Shown here: piece after piece, positions 8,112 to 15,507 of the stretch | How the letters are laid out: each line of letters opens with the position of its first letter | Position numbering within the stretch: position 1 is the stretch's first letter | Source of the DNA: Candidatus Chisholmbacteria bacterium RIFCSPLOWO2_01_FULL_49_14 | GTDB taxonomy: Bacteria > Patescibacteriota > Microgenomatia > UBA1400 > Chisholmbacteraceae | DNA: 36,225 nucleotides | Direction: 5' to 3' | Assembly (NCBI GenBank): GCA_001816915.1 | Contig: MHCL01000008.1 | Span: 17,040 to 53,264, forward strand | The notes under the pieces: generated by a model | Told to the model about the DNA's origin: nothing | What the model saw: the letters and a program-made list of their open reading frames with translations, nothing else | Database searches by the model: none | Made by a program: the position numbers and the translations under genes

Positions 8112-8372
8112 ATGCCAACAGATGGAGGAATGAGAGGTGGAAGATTGAGTGGAGCTGGTCAACGAAGGGGTATTGAAGGGGAACCTCCTGCGAATCATGG
8201 AGAAGAGGCTGAGATTCAACCAACCGACGCAGCGGATCCCAGTCAGCAAGGGGATTCAGTCGAAGAAACGGATTTGCCGGTAGATGCTTCTCTTGATTCT
8301 CAAACAGCATCAATTGCTAAACGTATTGATTTGGAAGCTTGGCTGCGAATGAGCAGACCTGATCTTTATTGA
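8112..8372 (+). CDS. Small acidic, probably disordered protein (86 aa)
   Basis: I recognise no family. The N-terminus is Gly/Arg-rich (GGMRGGRLSGAGQRRG), the middle is acidic and rich in Glu, Asp, Pro and Gln, and a possible helix (SIAKRIDLEAWLRMS) ends the protein. I chose the ATG at 8112 over the in-frame ATG at 8091 because the Shine-Dalgarno AGGGGGAG (8102-8109) lies between them. It has its own promoter and ends 79 nt before the thymidylate synthase fusion. No link between the two is visible. Confidence 0.55.
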   Translation: MPTDGGMRGGRLSGAGQRRGIEGEPPANHGEEAEIQPTDAADPSQQGDSVEETDLPVDASLDSQTASIAKRIDLEAWLRMSRPDLY

Positions 8373-8451
8373 AGAAGCGTTGCTCTTGGGTTACGCTTCA
8401 TTTGGATTTTCCTCTTGTTTTTTTTCACTGTCCTATGCTACCTTCAGTGCG

Positions 8452-10023
8452 ATGAACATACGGGCTCGCGGTTGGCCGCTTTTCTACAAAGATATCCTTC
8501 TGGTGAAGGATCCTCAGCATCACGTCGGCGTCTGTTGTTTGTGGACGGAACGGCAAGTCGTCGCCAAGCTTATCGAGGGCAGCAACTACAACCTCATCGG
8601 CAACCTCTACAGCGCGCAGGGCATCAATGCCATGATGCGCAATATCTTTGCCAATCCCGTCATCAGGACTATCGTGCTCTGGGGCGCGGAGATGAGCCTT
8701 TCCGGTCACTCGTTCCTCATGTTCATGAAGGAGGGGATTGATAAGGACCGCAAAATCATCAACGGACGGGGAGAGGTGGAGAAAGAGATCGGCAATCGGG
8801 CAATTGAACTTTTCAGAAAAAATGTTGACGTCGTGGATCTGCGCGGAAGGGATCGGGAGGCTTTGGTCAGAGTGTTGAAGGAATTGGGGCAGAAAAAACC
8901 GAAACCGTTCACGAAGAAACCGAGGGTCTTTGCGAAGGCAGAGCCGACGATTTCCGTATTTCCCAGCCAGAAAGTGGGATTTCGCGTCTCTTCTCCCAAA
9001 GTCGCCAAAACCTGGGTCAAGCTTCTCAATGAGATTTACAAATACGGATTACCCAAGCACACGCGCTACAGCAAAGACAATGAGATCCGCGAGATCCTCA
9101 ATCTCACGGCCGTGGTGACCGATGAGGATCCCAAGGATATTTATTTTCCCGAGTATCTGCCGTTCGGAAGGACCGAGCTTGAGGCATATTACGCGGAACT
9201 CATGACCGACCGCAAGATCCCGGGAGTTGCCTACAATTACGGCAGGCGCCTGCGCAAGGAGCTCGGTGTGGATCAGATTGCCAAGATGAAAGAACTCATA
9301 AAAAAACGGCCGGCTTCCAAGAAAATGGCGGCGTTTACGGTCAATGTCAGGAAAGACTGGGGGGAAGTCAATCGCGGAGACACTCCGTGCCTGATGCAGG
9401 TTTTGGGAAGCATCTACGATAACCGCTTCTACATGACGGCACATTTCCGCAGTCAGGACATGGTGCACGGTTGGCCTCGGAACGCCTTTGCGCTACGAAA
9501 ACTTCAAAAAGATATTGCCGATAGTACCGGTTATTCCATGGGTCCGCTCACGATTATTACTCACAGCGCGCACATCTATGGAGATGATTTTTTGCTGGTT
9601 GAAAATCTTCTCATGGATCATTACGAGCAAGAATTGGGATTCTCGCCTGCCGTTCATTTTACCTTTGATCCGCGCGGCAATGTGGTGATTGAAATTATCC
9701 GTGAGAAGGATGCACTGCAATTTCATGAATACTCCAAACGTTATGAAAAGGGAGCAGTTCCTTTTGCCGTCTCACAAACGCTGAAGCGGCTGCCCAAGCG
9801 GGGGAGAAATTCCGGCAGGCTCATCCGAGCGACGCTGTTTGCTCCCGACGGGGGAGCGCCCCTTAAAGTGTTTGAGGGCAGGACGGCGCAGGAGGTTGCC
9901 TATCAAATTGCCGATTGGGGATATCTCACGGATCCCGCGCACGCGATGTATGTCGGCCAGGAACTGCAGAGGGTCGAGGAAGCTCTGATTCACGGAGGAG
10001 GGTACCATCAGGATCCGGCGTAA
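8452..10023 (+). CDS. MtrA-like domain fused to thymidylate synthase
   Basis: The 523-aa protein has two parts. Residues about 9-145 resemble the MtrA/DUF4346 fold of tetrahydromethanopterin S-methyltransferase subunit A (DPQHHVGVCCLWTE, NPVIRTIVLWGAEMSLSGHS, then a helix ending NVDVVDLRGRD). Residues about 175-523 are an archaeal-style thymidylate synthase. Its catalytic Cys313 is in GDTPCLMQV, the phosphate-binding Arg333-Ser334 and Asp336 are in HFRSQDMVHGWP, and HSAHIYGDD corresponds to the nucleotide-binding loop. The expected reaction is methylation of dUMP to dTMP with methylene-tetrahydrofolate, which SHMT and FolD in this window could supply. I chose the ATG at 8452; the frame is open upstream to a TTG at 8380, but that stretch encodes hydrophobic text unlike either domain. 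Confidence 0.85.
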   Translation: MNIRARGWPLFYKDILLVKDPQHHVGVCCLWTERQVVAKLIEGSNYNLIGNLYSAQGINAMMRNIFANPVIRTIVLWGAEMSLSGHSFLMFMKEGIDKDRKIINGRGEVEKEIGNRAIELFRKNVDVVDLRGRDREALVRVLKELGQKKPKPFTKKPRVFAKAEPTISVFPSQKVGFRVSSPKVAKTWVKLLNEIYKYGLPKHTRYSKDNEIREILNLTAVVTDEDPKDIYFPEYLPFGRTELEAYYAELMTDRKIPGVAYNYGRRLRKELGVDQIAKMKELIKKRPASKKMAAFTVNVRKDWGEVNRGDTPCLMQVLGSIYDNRFYMTAHFRSQDMVHGWPRNAFALRKLQKDIADSTGYSMGPLTIITHSAHIYGDDFLLVENLLMDHYEQELGFSPAVHFTFDPRGNVVIEIIREKDALQFHEYSKRYEKGAVPFAVSQTLKRLPKRGRNSGRLIRATLFAPDGGAPLKVFEGRTAQEVAYQIADWGYLTDPAHAMYVGQELQRVEEALIHGGGYHQDPA

Positions 10024-10130
10024 GATAGCAGATAGAAATAAGAAAGACAGTTGATAGAGACATAGATAGAAAGTGGATAGACAGAAGTAAGATCAAATAG
10101 TGAATAGCAGATGGCAGATGGATGAGGTGA
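10021..10130. repeat. Degenerate gatagac-type repeat tract
   Basis: Words gatag, gatagac and gtggatagacag recur here. A stretch at about 10045-10084 (acagttgatag ... gtggatagacag) is closely related to the tandem units at 34618-34767. The tract lies between the thymidylate synthase stop and the next promoter. Confidence 0.6.
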
Positions 10131-10137
10131 ATACTAT

Positions 10138-10166
10138 TTGACAGATGGGATGTTATAGGATACAAT
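10138..10166 (+). promoter_or_regulatory. Promoter of the gene at 10213
   Basis: TTGACA (10138-10143), exactly 17 nt, TACAAT (10161-10166). Transcription would begin near 10173, at the foot of the hairpin that follows. Confidence 0.65.
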
Positions 10167-10171
10167 ATCGC

Positions 10172-10200
10172 AATTCCTGGACTTTTAATCCGGGATTTTT
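10172..10200 (+). terminator. Terminator-like hairpin between promoter and start codon of 10213
   Basis: TCCTGG (10175-10180) pairs with CCGGGA (10190-10195), six pairs including one G-T, followed by TTTTT (10196-10200). AGAGGA and the ATG at 10213 follow directly. It could be an attenuator, or it could end transcripts from the upstream gene. Confidence 0.45.
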
Positions 10201-10212
10201 AGAAGAGGATTT

Positions 10213-10824
10213 ATGACTGGAGAGGTTCCGAGTCAGTTTGATCAGACTGAAGCATCTCGAGAAAAACTTCAAGGCAATCTTGAACAGCTTCCTGGTCCTG
10301 TTCGCTATCTTTATGAACGAGTTCGCGGACTTGTTACGCAGAACGAGCCTGGATACGATGCGTACGAAGTCAATGTCGAGCGCTTTTCTGGACTGTTAGC
10401 AGAGAAAGGGGTTTACCTTATCGGAGCCCCTCTCGAATCCGTTGTCGTTTATGCTCGGGTGGAAAATTACGCAGACTTTCCTGATGTATCCGTGGCTATC
10501 CATCGACAGGGCGAAGAATCGCTTGGCGGAATAGTGGCGCTTTCAACCCATGGACTCGTCGCCGATTTATCAATGGATTTTAAGAAAGCTGTGTATATAC
10601 AGAAGGGGGAGAATCAGAGACTTAACCAAGCGCAACTCACGGCGCTTGCATTCACAGAAGCTTTGTTGGATTCACTTAGAGATGCGAAGGGTAAGAGGCT
10701 CATTCGACGTCAACAAGAAAAGATGCAACCGCGTTTTATTATTCCAGTATATTTTATGGAACATACGCGTCCTCAATATCTGACGGGATTTATCGGAAAG
10801 GAGGATGTTCCTTGGGGAGAGTAA
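10213..10824 (+). CDS. Protein of unknown function (203 aa)
   Basis: I do not recognise this protein. The first 35 residues are polar and helical (EASREKLQGNLEQLPGPVRYLYERVRGL). The middle has strands (LESVVVYARVENYADFPDVSVAI) and the end has RFIIPVYFMEHTRPQYLTGFIG. No signal peptide or membrane segment is visible. The start is supported by AGAGGA 6 nt upstream. It is followed after 3 nt by the gene at 10828, so the two form a unit. Between the promoter and the start lies a terminator-like hairpin, a pattern shared with four other genes nearby. Confidence 0.7.
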   Translation: MTGEVPSQFDQTEASREKLQGNLEQLPGPVRYLYERVRGLVTQNEPGYDAYEVNVERFSGLLAEKGVYLIGAPLESVVVYARVENYADFPDVSVAIHRQGEESLGGIVALSTHGLVADLSMDFKKAVYIQKGENQRLNQAQLTALAFTEALLDSLRDAKGKRLIRRQQEKMQPRFIIPVYFMEHTRPQYLTGFIGKEDVPWGE

Positions 10825-10827
10825 TCT

Positions 10828-11280
10828 ATGACATTTTCTGAAGGAGATCAACCAACACACCAGCAGCCTCAGACTTGGGAAAAAATGTCAGATCTGAGGG
10901 GATCAGGTATCATCCGAAACCTCGGCGGTCAATCGGAGATGATTCCACCTGCAGGCATATATGCCAGTGATTATATAAGGGAGGATAGTAAACGGTTATC
11001 AATTGAGCTCAAGAACCTCGTTCAGGGTCTGGCTCATGGGATACTCCATTTCTTCTCAAAAGTAGAAACTCCTCAAGAAGAAATTGGTGGTGAAGACCTT
11101 CTTAATCGTACCGGAGCCCTCATCGGATATTATCGGCCAGGCGTTCCGCTTCACATGGAGCCTGGCGTCTTCTACGCGACAGGAAAAGTAACACGGGAGC
11201 AGAGAATCGATCTGCAGCAACCGGATCTTCCAGAAACATTTGACCATGATTCTGATTCTTCAGATTCTGAAACTCCCTAA
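10828..11280 (+). CDS. Protein of unknown function (150 aa)
   Basis: No family is recognised. The N-terminal 25 residues are polar, an amphipathic helix (SKRLSIELKNLVQGLAHGILHFFSK) spans about residues 54-78, and the C-terminus is a highly acidic, probably disordered tail (DHDSDSSDSETP). It starts 3 nt after the stop of the gene at 10213, so it is probably translationally coupled. Its own ribosome binding site is weak. The acidic tail resembles the acidic regions of other unknown proteins in the window, without clear homology. Confidence 0.6.
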   Translation: MTFSEGDQPTHQQPQTWEKMSDLRGSGIIRNLGGQSEMIPPAGIYASDYIREDSKRLSIELKNLVQGLAHGILHFFSKVETPQEEIGGEDLLNRTGALIGYYRPGVPLHMEPGVFYATGKVTREQRIDLQQPDLPETFDHDSDSSDSETP

Positions 11281-11356
11281 TTCCTAAACAGCTCAACCCT
11301 CAACCCCAATCGCTACATCCAACAAACTGTTTTTCCCGTTTCGTGTTTTTTGGGGA

Positions 11357-11386
11357 TTTACAGAACTCATCTGCTTCTGATAATTT
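11357..11386 (+). promoter_or_regulatory. Possible promoter of the gene at 11401
   Basis: TTTACA (11357-11362), 18 nt, TAATTT (11381-11386), 14 nt before the ATG at 11401. The rest of the 120-nt gap holds only pyrimidine-rich text. Confidence 0.35.
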
Positions 11387-11400
11387 GAACACTTGGTCTC

Positions 11401-11745
11401 ATGAAAACGATTGAACTGGAAATTCAACAACGGCTTGAACACCGAGAATTGGGACCGGTTCGCATTCAATGGGCGGACGGTATTATCGATGCAGGGGTGG
11501 TGGTCTACTGTCCGCATTCCGAGGAGGGAGAACGCCATGTCGCACTTGTCCCGGACAGTTCCTGTGACGATCATGTCGTCTGTCCGCAAGGCCATGACAT
11601 TTATCTCACGCATGTTGAAGACAAGCTCACTGCGTATGCGGAACCGCCGGAGGGTTTTTCGCCTCCGAAACTCATTCGCGTCTGGCAGAGCGATGTCGGG
11701 AAATGGCCACAGGTCACCCATGTTCGGGAAGATACTAGCGAATAG
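11401..11745 (+). CDS. Protein of unknown function (114 aa)
   Basis: A small protein I cannot assign. It has a beta-rich pattern (LGPVRIQWADGIIDAGVVVYCPHSEEGERHVALVP) and three cysteines (about 37, 55 and 61) with several histidines nearby, which might bind metal but match no motif I know. A possible weak promoter lies 14-44 nt upstream, and no good Shine-Dalgarno is seen. The gap of 57 nt to the next gene carries a strong ribosome binding site, so the two may share a transcript. Confidence 0.6.
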   Translation: MKTIELEIQQRLEHRELGPVRIQWADGIIDAGVVVYCPHSEEGERHVALVPDSSCDDHVVCPQGHDIYLTHVEDKLTAYAEPPEGFSPPKLIRVWQSDVGKWPQVTHVREDTSE

Positions 11746-11783
11746 GCTCGCATATCAAATTGCTCGGTCTAGAAAGCAGGCTT

Positions 11784-11802
11784 CTCCATTAGGAGGTTTT
11801 TT
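11784..11802 (+). promoter_or_regulatory. Strong ribosome binding site, possibly inside a small hairpin
   Basis: AGGAGG (11791-11796) lies 6 nt before the ATG at 11803. CTCC (11784-11787) can pair with GGAG (11792-11795) around the loop atta, and TTTTTT follows (11797-11802). The stem is short, so sequestration of the site is only a possibility. Confidence 0.4.
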
Positions 11803-13026
11803 ATGGCTACACGAGGTAACGAGCTTCCATCTAATTCAGAATATGGCCCCCTGGCATATATCGTTCCTCGTATCGTACCCTCCGAAGGAATGGAACTTCC
11901 CGAGAAGAATAGGACTCTGACATCACCATCTACCGAGTTTGAAGTCCATATCATAGAGGATGTTCCCGGAGTGTCGCAGAGCGTTTCCCAGTTTTACCCG
12001 GAGTTTGAAGGAGTATTTCCTGACTCATTGGTTCTCAAGATTTGCGGAACACTAGCAAATGAGTTCTTCATCAATGGTGGTGAAATCGGGCAGGAGAGTA
12101 TTCGGAGAGAGACGTCGGTGGCACTGAGAGATCAGAGAGTTCCCATCGTCTTGGGTCTGGGATGGGTTAAGCGTGAGGAGGGTGGTCGGATGGCGCTCTT
12201 TCCTCAGCCCGCTGACGGCCGAGAGGCGGCGATGGTTATGTGTAATTACGTTGATGAGACAGCGTTCGGGGCGGTTGTGGAGGCTCCACTTTCTTCCGCT
12301 GAAAGACGAGAGATCATGGAGCAATCGGTGAAGCGGATGCTGGCGCTGAAGGTCCCGATGTCTGCAGAAGATGCGAGATCGTTTGATCCGGTCGTTGGCA
12401 CGCGGGCACTCATAGGTGAGACTCTTGATCGTGCCTTTAACTGGCGTCGGGAGCAGTGGGGCGTTGATCCATCGCAGGAAGCGAAAGAAGCACACCGTAT
12501 CTTCAAAGTGGCGTTTAGCGAGTGGATTGAAGATTCTGATACTCGGCAATTTCTCCAACTCGAGAATGAGAGAGGGGCGTTTGGTGATCAACACGGGGAT
12601 CCGAGGTTGTTTGACAACGCGAGTATCGTGCGACGATCGAACGGTTCGCCTGTAACGATCATTCGAGATCCGGTCCGGCTTTTCTTGCGGGACCGGCAGG
12701 ATTGGTCGAACTTTCATCTTTGTCATGATCTTTTACAGCTAGGATGTCTTTTAGCGCGGCCGTTCACTGATCCCAAGCATCGGGACCTCTTTCGATATGG
12801 ATTCGAGGCGTATGAGCGAATGTCGCGTGCCTCCAGCTCCAACATCCTAGGAGATCAAATGCGAGAAAAGCTTTTTGGGATCGGACTCGCGTACGGGCCG
12901 CAGGTTGAAATCGTCGTGCGTGGCTATGTAAACGATGAGGGAGCGGGACCGGTTATCGATGACTACTGGCGGATTGATCGATGGCTTTCAGAGAGCAATT
13001 TTCTCGGATGGAAGGAGGAGCTCTGA
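11803..13026 (+). CDS. Putative aminoglycoside-phosphotransferase-fold kinase
   Basis: The 407-aa protein has the layout of APH-like kinases. SLVLKICG (about 77) would be the ATP-binding lysine strand, SIRRETSVALRDQ the following helix, and AAMVMCNYVDET (about 146) the hinge. FGDQHGDPRLFDNASIV (about 260) would be the catalytic HGDxxxxxN loop, and VTIIRDP the metal-binding aspartate. Spacing in the catalytic loop is one residue longer than usual, so the call is tentative and the substrate unknown. It has a strong Shine-Dalgarno. Its stop overlaps the next gene, a P-loop kinase. APH-like and P-loop kinases are fused in a known bacterial family (COG2187/COG0645), which supports a functional pair here. 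Confidence 0.55.
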   Translation: MATRGNELPSNSEYGPLAYIVPRIVPSEGMELPEKNRTLTSPSTEFEVHIIEDVPGVSQSVSQFYPEFEGVFPDSLVLKICGTLANEFFINGGEIGQESIRRETSVALRDQRVPIVLGLGWVKREEGGRMALFPQPADGREAAMVMCNYVDETAFGAVVEAPLSSAERREIMEQSVKRMLALKVPMSAEDARSFDPVVGTRALIGETLDRAFNWRREQWGVDPSQEAKEAHRIFKVAFSEWIEDSDTRQFLQLENERGAFGDQHGDPRLFDNASIVRRSNGSPVTIIRDPVRLFLRDRQDWSNFHLCHDLLQLGCLLARPFTDPKHRDLFRYGFEAYERMSRASSSNILGDQMREKLFGIGLAYGPQVEIVVRGYVNDEGAGPVIDDYWRIDRWLSESNFLGWKEEL

Positions 13027-13778
13027 TTCCGATTTTTATCGCAACCGGCCATTCAGGGAGCGGCAAGTCCACTCTTCTCAGTGTGGCGAGGGAGGCGTAT
13101 CAGAACTACGGGTTGTTTCCTGAAACGATAACGGACAGAAATCTTCTCTCCCAAGCCGTTGCCGAGGACATGATGCGCGGGTTTTCCGAGGTCGAAGTTT
13201 CACCTGGGAAGCAGGCACGAGTCAGTGAGCATGCGATCCTTTATCGGGATCACGATGAGCCCGGTTTGCGGGTGTTTACGGTTCGGGATGGGGTGCTCCT
13301 GAACGACGTCCACCGGAGGATGCGCGACATAATCTGCGACAATCCGAATGAGCAGGGACTCGTGATCGAGTGGACGACCGGACCGAATGTCGAGGTATTC
13401 CCTGTATTACCGACCGGTGGGGAAGGGCTCTACCAAGATGCGGAAAGCTTCCTTCGGTTGTTTTCCGAGCGTAGCCTCGACGAAGACCGGCGCGTCTTGG
13501 TGATTGCCGTGAATGCGGATCTTGAGTTTCGGGTGGCACGGAATCTCAGGCGCCCGGACCCGATGGAACCTAGTGACTTTGCCAGGATCTTCCGCGACGG
13601 AGGAGAACTGCGAGCTGCACACCTGCAACAATTTTCGGAAAGGTTTGTTTTTAAGGAATACAGCAACAATTACGACAACGAGAGGCGTTTTTTTCGAGAA
13701 ATGAATCATCTGTGCGGCAGAGAACTTTCCAGTCTGATTGAAGGAAATCGGCCGAATCCCGAGCGACGGGATGGATAA
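13008..13778 (+). CDS. P-loop kinase-like protein coupled to the APH-like gene
   Basis: From the ATG at 13008 this is a 256-aa protein whose first strand leads straight into a Walker A motif (IFIATGHSGSGKST, Lys20). VLVIAVNADLEFRVARNLRR near 163-182 looks like the lid or Walker B region of small-molecule kinases. The start is uncertain. A very strong Shine-Dalgarno (AAGGAGGAG, 13012-13020) lies downstream of the ATG and points to the ATT codon at 13026, which shares its A with the upstream TGA stop. Either way the gene overlaps its partner, so translation is probably coupled. The substrate cannot be told from sequence. Confidence 0.7.
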   Translation: MEGGALIPIFIATGHSGSGKSTLLSVAREAYQNYGLFPETITDRNLLSQAVAEDMMRGFSEVEVSPGKQARVSEHAILYRDHDEPGLRVFTVRDGVLLNDVHRRMRDIICDNPNEQGLVIEWTTGPNVEVFPVLPTGGEGLYQDAESFLRLFSERSLDEDRRVLVIAVNADLEFRVARNLRRPDPMEPSDFARIFRDGGELRAAHLQQFSERFVFKEYSNNYDNERRFFREMNHLCGRELSSLIEGNRPNPERRDG

Positions 13779-13799
13779 ACAAATACCCACAAACGGCTC

Positions 13800-13828
13800 T
13801 TGCTACGTTCTCAACCACTTGGTATTCT
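13800..13828 (+). promoter_or_regulatory. Promoter of the HAD gene at 13837
   Basis: TTGCTA (13800-13805), 17 nt, TATTCT (13823-13828). The ATG at 13837 follows by 8 nt with no ribosome binding site, the signature of a leaderless transcript. Confidence 0.55.
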
Positions 13829-13836
13829 GACTCTCA

Positions 13837-14751
13837 ATGAAACGGGTGAAAGTGGTTTTAGATTTTGACGGGACGCTGACCGATGAGGCTCGTCAGGCCC
13901 GGGAACTCAAAGGAATCGCCCAACGCATGCTTGCCGAGAAGATCCTGAAGGTTCCCCTCAAAGATGTCAAACGCCGCTATAATCGGGTCCGCAAGGCGAT
14001 TCTTTCCTCTCCTCACAAGTATCATTGGTCTGTCAATGGTTTGAAGGCGACCTACGCCCACGAAGGAGCGTACCTCCTTAATACCTCGATTTTGCAGGAG
14101 GTCATGCGATCAGACCTCAACTATCTTCGTGCTGTTATGCGAAAATTTCCGCCAAATGCGCTTGATTCCGTCACCTTGGCTTCCAACCATTTGTTCCATC
14201 GCGGGACCATTCAGGTTGATCCCCATTTCTTGAAGGGTGCGGAAGAACTTCTTGTCGAGATTATCAAACATCCGACGATCGATCCTGTGATCCTCACCAA
14301 TTCTGAAACCAAAAAGATCGAGAAGAATCTGAAAGCACTGAAAATCGGCAGGAAGGGAACGCGCAACCGTTTCGCATACGAGATTGAGATTTTGGGAGAT
14401 ACCCGTCAATATCACATGGACCCGGATTGGGAACAGCATTTTGAGCACCATCGTTACGGTTCGACGCAGATCCTGCCGGTCAACGAGCAATTCTCCATCG
14501 ACCTGCGGCGTCCGGTCTACCACGCGGTATTGAAGCAAATCCTTGAGGAGGGATTTGATGAAGTCGTCGTGGTTGCCGACGGGTTGTCGCTGGCCGGAGC
14601 GTTGCCGCTCGTCATGGGACTTACTTTTGTCCTCAAGAAGACAGGCTTCACGCCGGAGTGGTGTGAAACATGCGTCCGGGAGCACCCAAACGGACGGGTT
14701 GTCAATGATCTTGCGGAGCTCAAGGAATATCTTTTCGGATTGGTTGCCTGA
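13837..14751 (+). CDS. HAD-superfamily phosphatase (304 aa)
   Basis: The haloacid dehalogenase fold is visible from its four motifs. Motif I is VVLDFDGTLTDE with nucleophile Asp9 and Asp11, motif II is VILTNSE near residue 153, a motif III lysine is in SETKKIEKNL, and motif IV is EVVVVADGLSLAGALP near 247. The cap lies between motifs I and II and is unusually large (about 130 residues). The family removes phosphate from small metabolites. The substrate is unknown, but the surrounding nucleotide genes make a nucleotide or sugar phosphate plausible. A Cys pair (WCETCVREH) near the end is unexplained. Confidence 0.75.
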   Translation: MKRVKVVLDFDGTLTDEARQARELKGIAQRMLAEKILKVPLKDVKRRYNRVRKAILSSPHKYHWSVNGLKATYAHEGAYLLNTSILQEVMRSDLNYLRAVMRKFPPNALDSVTLASNHLFHRGTIQVDPHFLKGAEELLVEIIKHPTIDPVILTNSETKKIEKNLKALKIGRKGTRNRFAYEIEILGDTRQYHMDPDWEQHFEHHRYGSTQILPVNEQFSIDLRRPVYHAVLKQILEEGFDEVVVVADGLSLAGALPLVMGLTFVLKKTGFTPEWCETCVREHPNGRVVNDLAELKEYLFGLVA

Positions 14752-14805
14752 TATGATCCGCCCTTGCGGAAAGCCGAGGATAGTTTTCAGTCCGGGAGTT
14801 TAATC

Positions 14806-15462
14806 ATGCATATTCCTTCTTGGTTACCCAGTATTCGTGCCTTGGGTTGGGATTTGGACGGGACCTTGTACCCGCCTTCACAGACGCTAACTAAACTGAT
14901 CCAGAAACGCCAATATCAGGCTGTCTCAGAAAAAATGCGTTGGAGCCTTCAGAGGACGCGAAGCGAGTACGAAAAACGATATCTGAATCTCGGGAGCAAT
15001 ACGAAAACGATATCTTCATTTGGTATCGACGGGATTTCATTCTTCACCTCGGCTTGGGATACGATTGACCTGTCGGTATTCATCCACAGAGATGAGCGGA
15101 TGGTACACATGTTTGATTCGCTGGCTTCAAGAAGGCATTTTCTTATTTCCAACAGCAATCGGCTTGATCAAATTCAGAAGAAACTTCTTCTTATCGGTCT
15201 TCAAGCGGAGATCTTTGAGGTGATCGTACCGACTGAAGAACTGGGTGAAGTCAAACCGGACCCCGCCCCGTTCCTCTTCGCGCTTGAGAAACTCCGGCTC
15301 CCGCCCGAGCAGACGCTGTTTATCGGTGATCGGGTATCGACGGATGTGATGGGGGCAAGTGCAGTTGGGATGCGCACCTGCCGGATTGGGGAGACGACGC
15401 CAAGCGCGGATATCTGTATTCCGTCTGTCTACGATATACTCTTGATATTTTCCGACCGGTAA
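14806..15462 (+). CDS. HAD-superfamily hydrolase, phosphoglycolate-phosphatase/nucleotidase-like
   Basis: The 218-aa protein has all HAD motifs: Asp16 and Asp18 in GWDLDGTLYPP, the motif II serine in HFLISNSNRLDQ, the lysine in GEVKPDPAPF, and FIGDRVSTDVMGA as motif IV. The helical cap after motif I is of the small C1 type. Members dephosphorylate phosphoglycolate, nucleotides or sugar phosphates. I chose the ATG at 14806, which has GGGAG 7 nt upstream; an upstream TTG at 14764 is also in frame. It sits between the larger HAD gene and the deoxyribosyltransferase/dTMP kinase fusion, suggesting a role in nucleotide turnover. Confidence 0.85.
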   Translation: MHIPSWLPSIRALGWDLDGTLYPPSQTLTKLIQKRQYQAVSEKMRWSLQRTRSEYEKRYLNLGSNTKTISSFGIDGISFFTSAWDTIDLSVFIHRDERMVHMFDSLASRRHFLISNSNRLDQIQKKLLLIGLQAEIFEVIVPTEELGEVKPDPAPFLFALEKLRLPPEQTLFIGDRVSTDVMGASAVGMRTCRIGETTPSADICIPSVYDILLIFSDR

Positions 15463-15507
15463 CAGCAATTGACACTTGCACGGATCACGCTGGAAAGTTT
15501 AGGATAA

